Below, piece after piece: positions 55,771 to 61,746 of a stretch of 61,746 nt of DNA; position 1 is the stretch's first letter; every line of letters begins with the position of its first letter. This stretch comes from Sphingomonas sp. 32-66-10 (GTDB lineage Bacteria; Pseudomonadota; Alphaproteobacteria; Sphingomonadales; Sphingomonadaceae), in NCBI GenBank assembly GCA_002280565.1, contig NCEF01000005.1:75589-137334 (forward strand), read 5' to 3'. The notes below the pieces were generated by a model that was given only the letters and a program-made list of their open reading frames with translations, had not been told where the DNA came from and ran no database searches. The translations under genes were made by a program, and so were the position numbers.

Positions 55771-55796
55771 GTAACGCCCCTCTGTCTCGTCACGAA
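55771..55796 (+). promoter_or_regulatory. SigF-type promoter of bufA1
   Basis: Plus strand GTAACG (-35, 55771-55776), 16-base spacer, CGAA (-10, 55793-55796). It has the same layout as the opposed promoter, with one mismatch (G for C) in the -35. It lies about 53 bp before the bufA1 start, which also shows that an upstream in-frame ATG at 55796 cannot be the real start. Confidence 0.78.
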
Positions 55797-55849
55797 TGAG
55801 CAGCCGTGCCGACGATCCTATGCGTGGGCACCGACCACAGCCGGAGACG

Positions 55850-56140
55850 ATGACGATGACCACTTCCACGATTGCGCGCCTCGCCGGGCTCGCCGCCACC
55901 GCCGGACTCGCCGCAGCGCTCGGCACCGCACCCGCCGCCGCGCAGAAGCCCGAGATGGAAAAATGCTATGGCATCGCCAAGGCGGGCAAGAATGATTGCG
56001 CGGCCGGTCCGGGCACCAGCTGCGCCGGCAGCTCGACCCGCGACTATCAGGGCAATGCCTGGAAGCTGGTGCCCAAGGGCACGTGCGCAAAGACCGAAAC
56101 GCCCAAGGGCAACGGTTCGCTGACCCCGGTCCAGCGCTGA
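55850..56140 (+). CDS. bufA1: bufferin precursor, BufA1-like (DUF2282)
   Basis: 96 residues (ATG 55850; ATG 55856 is equally possible, with GGAG just upstream). A signal peptide ([20 protein letters not shown], cleaved near AAA) leads to a four-Cys DUF2282 core: [32 protein letters not shown]2282 proteins are the BufA1 bufferins. The core is quite unlike that of bufA2, so the locus makes two different products. No bufB/bufC follows on this strand, so it must share the maturases encoded on the other strand. Confidence 0.88.
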   Translation: MTMTTSTIARLAGLAATAGLAAALGTAPAAAQKPEMEKCYGIAKAGKNDCAAGPGTSCAGSSTRDYQGNAWKLVPKGTCAKTETPKGNGSLTPVQR

Positions 56141-56167
56141 TCCCTTCGCACCTGACAGGATAATAAC

Positions 56168-56632
56168 ATGCAGCGCATCGCATCTTTGGTCGACCGGGCC
56201 GTCACGCTGGTCGGTTCGCGCACGGCAGAGGGCGTTGCGCTGCTGCTGGTGCGGGTCGCGCTCGCCGGAATCTTCTGGCGCGCGGGCCGCAGCAAGGTGG
56301 TGGAGGGAAGCTGGTTCGAACTCAGCGACTCCACCCGCTATCTGTTCGAGAATGATTACAGCGCGGTTCCGCTGCCGCCGGAGCTCGCCGCGCCCATGGC
56401 GCTGATGGCAGAGCATCTGTTCCCTGTCTTATTGCTGATCGGGCTCGCGACGCGGTTCTCGGCGCTCGCTCTGCTTGGCATGACGCTGGTCATCCAGCTG
56501 TTCGTCTATCCCGACGCCTGGTGGGCGACCCATATTCTGTGGGTTGCGCTGGCGGGCATCCTGATCGTGCGTGGCGGCGGCATGGTCTCGCTCGACGCGC
56601 AGATCGCCAAGTGGCACCGTCGGCGGGGCTGA
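56168..56632 (+). CDS. DoxX family membrane protein (BufD/HvfX-like)
   Basis: 154 residues, four transmembrane helices (VALLLVRVALAGIFWRAG; MALMAEHLFPVLLLIGLATR; LALLGMTLVIQLFVYPDAWW; ILWVALAGILIVRGG). The DoxX family member next to bufferin/DUF2063/DUF692 genes is a regular part of such loci, presumably helping redox or membrane delivery. A Cys pair for quinone-coupled redox is not obvious. ATG 56168 has AGGA upstream. Confidence 0.88.
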   Translation: MQRIASLVDRAVTLVGSRTAEGVALLLVRVALAGIFWRAGRSKVVEGSWFELSDSTRYLFENDYSAVPLPPELAAPMALMAEHLFPVLLLIGLATRFSALALLGMTLVIQLFVYPDAWWATHILWVALAGILIVRGGGMVSLDAQIAKWHRRRG

Positions 56633-56659
56633 TACCGGGTCAGGACGGCGGGGACGGCG

Positions 56660-57190
56660 ATGATTGCAGATGAAGCCGGCTTCGTGCGGCTGATGATCGC
56701 CGCGCAGGCGGGCGACAGCCGCGCCTATACCGTGCTGCTGACCGAGGTGCAGCTGTGGCTGGAACGCTATTTCCGCCGCCGCGTCGCGCCCGGCCAGCTC
56801 GACGATCTGGTGCAGGAGGTGCTGCTGGCGCTGCATGCCAAGCGCGCGACCTGGGACGAGACGCGCGCGTTCCTGCCCTGGCTCGCGGCGATCGCCCGCT
56901 ATCGCTGGGTCGATCATCTGCGCCGGGTCTATCGCTCCGCCGAGGACGCGCTGGAGGATCAGGATTCGGCTGAGGACAGCGACGAAGAGGCAGTGCTGGC
57001 GCGGATGAGCCTGGCGCGGCTGTTCGTCCACCTGCCACGGGGCCAGTGCGAGGCGATCGCGCTGGTGAAGATCAAGGGGCTGTCCGTCACCGAGGCAGCC
57101 GAACGTAGCGGTCAGAGCGAAAGCCTGATCAAGGTGAATATCCATCGCGGCTTGAGAAAGCTCGCCGCGCTCGTAGAAGAGGCCGACTGA
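56660..57190 (+). CDS. sigF: ECF sigma factor, SigF-like
   Basis: 176 residues. Region 2 has LDDLVQEVLLALHAKRATWD and AFLPWLAAIARYRWVDHLRR (-10 recognition); region 4 has HLPRGQCEAIALVKIKGLSV and TEAAERSGQSESLIKVNIHR (-35 recognition). In Caulobacter SigF with its membrane anti-sigma NrsF answers chromate, cadmium and copper stress and drives bufferin genes. This gene is followed by the NrsF-like gene, two bases after its stop, as in that system. It probably recognises the GTAAC(C/G)-N16-CGAA promoters at 55721 and 55771. Confidence 0.9.
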   Translation: MIADEAGFVRLMIAAQAGDSRAYTVLLTEVQLWLERYFRRRVAPGQLDDLVQEVLLALHAKRATWDETRAFLPWLAAIARYRWVDHLRRVYRSAEDALEDQDSAEDSDEEAVLARMSLARLFVHLPRGQCEAIALVKIKGLSVTEAAERSGQSESLIKVNIHRGLRKLAALVEEAD

Positions 57191-57192
57191 CC

Positions 57193-57719
57193 ATGACCCC
57201 CCCGCCCCCCCCCCGGGCCTGTGGTCCGGCCCGCTGCATGGCGAGGCGACGGGGATGTTCTTTGTCGCCAATGCGCTGATCGGACTTGTCGGGCTGGTCG
57301 CGGCACTCGCAGTCATCCGCATGGCCGGCCCACGCGTCGGCGCGCGGCAGGACGGTGCGCGCTGGCTGCTCGCGGCGTTGGCAATCCTCCCCATGACCGC
57401 CGTGATCCTTGCCGCGATCGAGGGCCAAATCGACTGGCATGAACACGCGACCCATGGCCTGGAGTGTTTCGTCGCCGGAACCGGCAGCGGCGCTTTGGTG
57501 GCGGTAGCGCTGGTCGCATGGCTGCGGCGTGGCGCGCCGGTCACCCTCAATATCGCCGGATTCTATACCGGTGTTGCCACCGGCGCGCTCGGCAGCTTTG
57601 CCTATGGCCTGACTTGCCCGGTGGATTCGATCGGCCATCTCGGCATCTGGCACGTCGCGCCGGTCGCGCTGTCGGCGGCGCTGGGGCGGTTCATCGTTCC
57701 GCACTGGGTGCGGTGGTAG
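57193..57719 (+). pseudogene. nrsF: NrsF-like anti-sigma factor (DUF1109), N-terminally truncated and frameshifted
   Basis: The natural start is the ATG at 57193, right after the sigF stop, but it runs into a poly-C tract (57197-57214) and then a wrong frame. From 57255 another frame codes 154 residues of a DUF1109 membrane protein (MFFVANALIGLVGLVAALAV; GSGALVAVALVAWLRRGAPV; TGVATGALGSFAYGLTCPVD). Two cysteines, in GLECF and GLTC, are exactly 50 residues apart, as in the sensing pair C131 and C181 of Caulobacter NrsF (numbers from memory). About 45-60 N-terminal residues, including the cytosolic sigma-binding part, are missing. If real, the sigma factor would be unrestrained. Confidence 0.7.
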
Positions 57720-57773
57720 GCGGAATGCCCCTCCCTTGTTGAGCCGCACGGCACATTCCGCTACCCCGCATGC

Positions 57774-58490
57774 ATGACCGCAACGATTGCGCTGGTCGAT
57801 GACGACCGCAACATCCTGACGTCCGTGTCGATCGCGTTGCAGGCCGAGGGGTTTGTGACGCGCGTCTATTCGGATGGCGAGGCGGCGCTGAAGGCGCTGG
57901 TCGACAATCCGCCCGAGCTGGCGGTGCTCGACATCAAGATGCCGCGCATGGACGGGCTGGAGCTGCTGCGGCGGCTGCGCGAGAAGAGCCAGATCCCGGT
58001 AATCTTCCTGACCAGCAAGGATGACGAGCTGGACGAGGCGCTGGGCCTGGCGATGGGCGCGGACGATTATATCGCCAAGCCGTTCAGCCAGCGGCTGCTG
58101 ATCGCCCGCATCCGAGCGATCCTGCGCCGGACCGAGCTGGTCGCGGCGACCGTTCCGGGCGAGGAAGCGGCGGCGGTCGAGGCACAGCCGGTGATCGAGC
58201 GCGGCCCGCTGACGATGGACCCGGCGCGGCACAAGGTGACGTGGAAGGGCGACAATGTGACGCTGACCGTCACCGAATTCATGATCCTCGAAACGCTCGC
58301 CCAGCGGCCCGGCATCGTCAAGACACGCAACCAGCTGATGGATGCGGCGTATCAGGACGACATTTACGTCGATGACCGCACCATCGACAGCCATATCAAG
58401 CGCGTGCGCCGCAAGTTCCGGCAGGTCGATCCGACATTCGACGCCATCGAGACGCTCTATGGTGCCGGATATCGCTTCTCCGACGAATAG
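57774..58490 (+). CDS. chvI: response regulator ChvI
   Basis: 238-residue OmpR-type regulator. Receiver: acidic DDDRNIL, phospho-Asp in [39 protein letters not shown]. Winged helix: [20 protein letters not shown] and [20 protein letters not shown]. ChvI with ChvG controls envelope, acid and osmotic responses and central metabolism in alphaproteobacteria; together with pckA, hprK and EIIA it makes a conserved regulatory neighbourhood. The chvG gene overlaps it. Confidence 0.94.
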   Translation: MTATIALVDDDRNILTSVSIALQAEGFVTRVYSDGEAALKALVDNPPELAVLDIKMPRMDGLELLRRLREKSQIPVIFLTSKDDELDEALGLAMGADDYIAKPFSQRLLIARIRAILRRTELVAATVPGEEAAAVEAQPVIERGPLTMDPARHKVTWKGDNVTLTVTEFMILETLAQRPGIVKTRNQLMDAAYQDDIYVDDRTIDSHIKRVRRKFRQVDPTFDAIETLYGAGYRFSDE

Positions 58491-60051
58491 GCCCGCCGCG
58501 ACGCGGGAAGAGCGCGACCTGTCGCTGCGCTGGTCCGGCCGGGTCAGCCTGACGCCGCGCATCCTGGCGGTGAACATCTTTGCGCTGGTGATGCTGGCGG
58601 GCGGGTTCTTTTACCTCGACAGCTATCGCGCACGGATCGTCGACAGCCGCGTCGAACAGGCGAGCCGCGAGGCGCGGCTGATTGCCCAAGCCGTTGCGAT
58701 GACCCCGCCCGATGACCGCACTGCGCTGGTCCGCCGGGTGGCGAGCGAGGCGGATATCCGCATCCGCCTCTATGATCGCGCCGGGCGCGTGACACTCGAC
58801 ACGCGCGCGCTCGGCCTCAACAATTTCGTGCTGCGCGATCCCGACAAGGACCCGTGGAACCAGAGCGCGGCGCGCTTCCTCGATGCGGTGATCGACACCG
58901 TCGCGGGCGCAGATCGCGACCAGCAGTTTCGCGAACGCGCGCCGACCAAGGGGCTGGACTGGCCCGACCTCGCCGCTGCACTGCGCACCGGCGAGTCGAG
59001 TGCGACCGTGTGGCGCGCGCCCGATCGCACGCCGGTGATCACCGCCGCCGCGCCCTATGGGCCGGAAGGTGCGGTATTCACCAGTTCCAATGCGCGCGAC
59101 ATCACCCAGACCGTCCGGGTGGAGCGGTTCCGGCTGGGACTGGTGCTGGCCTTTACCGCAGGGCTGTCGATCTTTCTGTCGCTGTTCCTGGCGCGCACCA
59201 TCGTCCGGCCGCTGCGCCGCCTCGCCCGCGCCGCAGTGCGGGTGCGGCTGGGGCGTGCGCGCGAAGTGGTGGTGCCGCGCCTGCCCGAGCGGCGCGACGA
59301 GATCGGCCACCTCGCCCGATCGCTATCGGACATGAGCCTGGCACTGCGCGCGCGGATCGATGCGACCGAAGCCTTTGCCGCCGACCTGGCGCATGAGATC
59401 AAGAACCCGCTCGCCTCGCTCCGCTCCGCCGTCGACAGCCTGATGGCGGTGCGCGACCCGGCGCTGCAGAGCCAGTTGCTGGCGGTGGTGCGCGACGACG
59501 TGCTGCGGCTCGACCGGCTGATCAGCGACATTTCGGAGGCGTCGCGGCTCGACGCACAGCTGTCCCGTGCCAAGTTCGATCCCGTCGATCTGGGTGCGAT
59601 GCTAGCGGCGATGGTCGAGCAGCGCACGGCGCGCGGCCTCGAACGCGATATTCGCCTGCGCTTCGACGCGCCGGTCGGGCCGACACCGATGGTGATGGGC
59701 GAAGGCGCCCGGCTGGAACGGGTCTTCGCCAATCTGATCGACAACGCCGTGTCCTTTTCACCCGATGGCGGCACGGTGGCGCTGTCGCTGATCGCGTCCG
59801 GCGACATGCTGGAGGCGCGGGTCGAGGATGAGGGACCGGGGGTGCCGGAAGAGGCGCGCGAAGCAATCTTCCGTCGCTTCCACACCGACCGACCCGAGGG
59901 CGAGGAATTCGGCAAGCATTCCGGACTGGGGCTTGCGATTGCGCGGACCATCGTCGAAGGCCATCAAGGTACGATCGGCGTCGAAACGCGCGAGGACCGG
60001 ATACAGGGCGCGCGCTTCGTCGTCCGCCTGCCGTTCGTTCAGGCGGGTTGA
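58459..60051 (+). CDS. chvG: sensor histidine kinase ChvG
   Basis: About 530 residues. There are two transmembrane helices (about residues 33-55 and 228-250) around a periplasmic sensor of about 170 residues, then HAMP, HisKA with phospho-His in [20 protein letters not shown] (about 313), N box [20 protein letters not shown], and G boxes with [20 protein letters not shown] and [23 protein letters not shown] 58459 overlaps the chvI end; GTG 58462 is an alternative. The order chvI-chvG-hprK-rapZ-EIIA is the typical alphaproteobacterial one. Confidence 0.93.
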   Translation: MVPDIASPTNRPAATREERDLSLRWSGRVSLTPRILAVNIFALVMLAGGFFYLDSYRARIVDSRVEQASREARLIAQAVAMTPPDDRTALVRRVASEADIRIRLYDRAGRVTLDTRALGLNNFVLRDPDKDPWNQSAARFLDAVIDTVAGADRDQQFRERAPTKGLDWPDLAAALRTGESSATVWRAPDRTPVITAAAPYGPEGAVFTSSNARDITQTVRVERFRLGLVLAFTAGLSIFLSLFLARTIVRPLRRLARAAVRVRLGRAREVVVPRLPERRDEIGHLARSLSDMSLALRARIDATEAFAADLAHEIKNPLASLRSAVDSLMAVRDPALQSQLLAVVRDDVLRLDRLISDISEASRLDAQLSRAKFDPVDLGAMLAAMVEQRTARGLERDIRLRFDAPVGPTPMVMGEGARLERVFANLIDNAVSFSPDGGTVALSLIASGDMLEARVEDEGPGVPEEAREAIFRRFHTDRPEGEEFGKHSGLGLAIARTIVEGHQGTIGVETREDRIQGARFVVRLPFVQAG

Positions 60052-60071
60052 GAGAGCAGGGAGTTAGAAGC

Positions 60072-60509
60072 GTGGCGATCCTGTCTTCCGAAACGCTGCA
60101 CGCATCCTGCGTCGCGATCGATGGGCGCGCCGTGCTGATCGAGGGCCGTTCGGGTGAGGGCAAGTCCGATCTGGCACTGCGCCTGATCGACCGGGGCGCG
60201 CTGCTGGTGTCCGACGATTACACGATCTGCACGCGGCGCGATGGCGTGCTGCACGGCGCGGCCCCGGCGACGATTGCGGGCAAGATCGAGGTGCGCGGGA
60301 TCGGCGTTGTCACCCTGCCCCATGCCGACAGCGCGCCGGTCGCGCTGCTGATCACCATCTTCGACGATCCGCCGCGCATGCCGGAAGGGCCGCACTTGCG
60401 GAAGATCGCCGGGGTCGATGTACCCGTAGTGGCCCTCCCCGCGCTCGAACCCTCCGCGCCGATCAAGGTCGAGCTGGCGCTGCGACACCTGACGGAGCTG
60501 AAGCGATGA
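60072..60509 (+). CDS. hprK: HPr kinase/phosphorylase, catalytic-domain-only form
   Basis: 145 residues, far shorter than the 310 of Firmicutes HprK. It has only the C-terminal P-loop domain, as in all alphaproteobacteria. Walker A-like GRSGEGKSDLALRLIDRGAL and DYTICTRRDGVLHGAAPATI with the capping loop GKIEVRGIGVV are visible. It phosphorylates a serine on HPr, tying the PTS-Ntr system to carbon metabolism. GTG 60072 is preferred (GGGAG nine bases before); a TTG eight codons upstream is the alternative. It overlaps rapZ by four bases. Confidence 0.93.
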   Translation: MAILSSETLHASCVAIDGRAVLIEGRSGEGKSDLALRLIDRGALLVSDDYTICTRRDGVLHGAAPATIAGKIEVRGIGVVTLPHADSAPVALLITIFDDPPRMPEGPHLRKIAGVDVPVVALPALEPSAPIKVELALRHLTELKR

Positions 60510-61426
60510 ACAAGCGGCGGGCCAAGCAGATCCTGCTCGTCACTGGAATGTCGGGCGCGGGGAAGTCGACCGTGCTGCGGACGCTCGAGGATCTGGGTTG
60601 GGAGGTGGTCGACAATCTGCCGCTGCTGCTGCTCAACCGCCTGCTCGACACCGACCCGCCCGAGGGCAGCGACGGCGATGATCGGCCGCTCGCGCTCGGC
60701 ATCGGCACCCGCACGCGCGGATTCGACGCCGACAGCATCGTGCGCCGCATCAAGAAGCTGCGCGACGAGCGCGGCTATGATATGGGGACGCTGTTCCTCG
60801 ATTGTGCGGGCGCGGAGCTCGAGCGGCGCTATTCGGAGACGCGCCGTCGCCACCCGCTCGCGCTCGACCGGCCTGCAGGCGACGGGATTGTGCGTGAGCG
60901 CGAATTGCTGCAGCCGCTGCGGCGCTGGGCCAACCGCGTCATCGACACGACCAGCCTGTCGTCGAACGAACTGGCGCAACAGATCCGTTCGACCTTTTCC
61001 GGACGCGGCCTGGGCGAGACGGTGGTGTCGGTGACGTCGTTCGGCTTTGCGCGCGGCGTGCCGACCAGCGCCGATCTGGTGCTCGACATGCGTTTCCTGC
61101 GCAATCCGCACTGGGTCGAATCACTGCGCCCCGGCACGGGCAAGGATGCCGATGTCGCCGCCTATGTCGCCGGGGACCCGGCCTATGCCGAGGGGGTGAC
61201 GCGGATCGAGGAGCTGCTGCTGCTGCTGCTTCCCCGCTATCAGGCGGAGGGGAAATCCTATGTTACCATCGCCTTTGGCTGTACCGGCGGGAGACACCGG
61301 TCGGTCCATGTTGCCGAACGCGTCGCTGCGCGGTTGCGCGACGCGGGTTTTTCGCCCACGGTAACCCATCGTGACTTGCAAACCGCGCCGCAGGACTCGC
61401 TAGAAGGCCCGCCGGCTGCAAGATGA
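60506..61426 (+). CDS. rapZ: RNase adapter protein RapZ
   Basis: 306-residue nucleotide-binding protein. Walker A VTGMSGAGKSTVLRTLEDLG (residues 13-32), then VVDNLPLLLLNRLLD, LFLDCAGAELERRYSETRRR and the C-terminal GCTGGRHRSVHVAERVAARL. RapZ in E. coli presents sRNAs to RNase E; in alphaproteobacteria it belongs to the PTS gene block and the role is less certain. It overlaps hprK and is followed by the EIIA gene, all on one strand. Confidence 0.95.
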   Translation: MNKRRAKQILLVTGMSGAGKSTVLRTLEDLGWEVVDNLPLLLLNRLLDTDPPEGSDGDDRPLALGIGTRTRGFDADSIVRRIKKLRDERGYDMGTLFLDCAGAELERRYSETRRRHPLALDRPAGDGIVRERELLQPLRRWANRVIDTTSLSSNELAQQIRSTFSGRGLGETVVSVTSFGFARGVPTSADLVLDMRFLRNPHWVESLRPGTGKDADVAAYVAGDPAYAEGVTRIEELLLLLLPRYQAEGKSYVTIAFGCTGGRHRSVHVAERVAARLRDAGFSPTVTHRDLQTAPQDSLEGPPAAR

Positions 61427-61450
61427 ACCGCATGGGACAAGCGTAGAGAC

Positions 61451-61746
61451 ATGATTGGACTGGTACTCGTGACGCACGGGCGGCTCGCGGAGGAGTTCGT
61501 CGTCGCGATGGAGCATGTCGTCGGTCGTCAGGACCGCATCGCCACCATCTGTATCGGCCCCGAGGACGATATGGAGGAGCGGCGCGCGGATATCGCCAAG
61601 GCGATCGTCGCGGTCGATGGCGGACGCGGCGTGATCCTGCTGACCGACCTGTTCGGCGGCACGCCGTCGAACCTGGCCATTTCGCTTCTGGAAGCGGGCA
61701 AGGTCGAGGTGATCGCCGGCATCAACCTGCCGATGCTGATCCGGCT
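61451..61746 (+). CDS. PTS EIIA (mannose-type), partial
   Basis: 98 residues visible; the gene runs off the right edge. MIGLVLVTHGRLAEEFVVAM carries the phospho-accepting His9, and ILLTDLFGGTPSNLAISLLE is the conserved second strand of the EIIA-Man fold. In alphaproteobacteria this protein acts in a truncated regulatory phosphorelay with HPr and EI(Ntr) and not in sugar import. HPr (ptsH) is expected just beyond the window. Confidence 0.93.
   Translation, partial: MIGLVLVTHGRLAEEFVVAMEHVVGRQDRIATICIGPEDDMEERRADIAKAIVAVDGGRGVILLTDLFGGTPSNLAISLLEAGKVEVIAGINLPMLIR

Overview
This is a GC-rich chromosomal window from an alphaproteobacterium, most probably a sphingomonad (Sphingomonadaceae). The case rests on the hprK-rapZ-EIIA cluster behind a ChvI/ChvG-type two-component system, a nearby ATP-type pckA, a pepA-holC-ndk block, lptD-surA-pdxA-rsmA synteny, a 985-residue TonB-dependent receptor of sphingomonad style, paired acyl-CoA dehydrogenases and abundant CCTCCCCC-type REP palindromes. 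No rRNA, tRNA, CRISPR array, transposase or prophage gene was seen.

Layout. 1-19.7 kb is catabolic and accessory. It holds a partial acyl-CoA dehydrogenase divergent from a double-headed TetR regulator, two small secreted or periplasmic proteins separated by a gene-duplication scar, a spinster-type MFS carrier, the TonB receptor, a pair of acyl-CoA dehydrogenases, a GPH-type and a TetA-type MFS carrier, two glutathione-transferase-like proteins, an SDR, an acyl-CoA synthetase and a thioesterase. Together these look like uptake, CoA activation and beta-oxidation of an unidentified hydrophobic carboxylic acid. 19.9-23.5 kb has an EF-hand protein, an OmpR/EnvZ-type two-component system and a membrane protein. 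23.7-31.9 kb is core: ndk, holC, pepA, then lptD, surA, pdxA and a broken rsmA. 32-43 kb has TPR, TonB-like and RNA-methyltransferase genes, a large hybrid histidine kinase, guaB and a 1021-residue VWA protein of unknown function. 43.2-53.5 kb has a CitE-like lyase, a broken SPFH gene with nfeD, assorted enzymes and regulators, a MscS channel, an orphan antitoxin-like gene and pckA.

53.7-57.7 kb is the most interesting part. It is a copper-buffering bufferin (RiPP) locus with two different Cys-rich precursors transcribed away from each other. One precursor leads the maturation genes (DUF692 and DUF2063). The other leads a DoxX gene, an ECF sigma factor and a truncated NrsF-like anti-sigma gene. 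The 179-bp divergent control region carries two opposed promoters of the form GTAAC(C/G)-N16-CGAA, the type recognised by SigF of Caulobacter, and a 13-bp stem-loop separates precursor from maturase. 57.8-61.7 kb is the ChvI/ChvG-HprK-RapZ-EIIA regulatory block.

Three genes (rsmA, the SPFH gene, the nrsF-like gene) each lack an internal or N-terminal piece and are frameshifted at the gap. That means either real decay or errors in the assembled sequence, and should be settled before these loci are interpreted.
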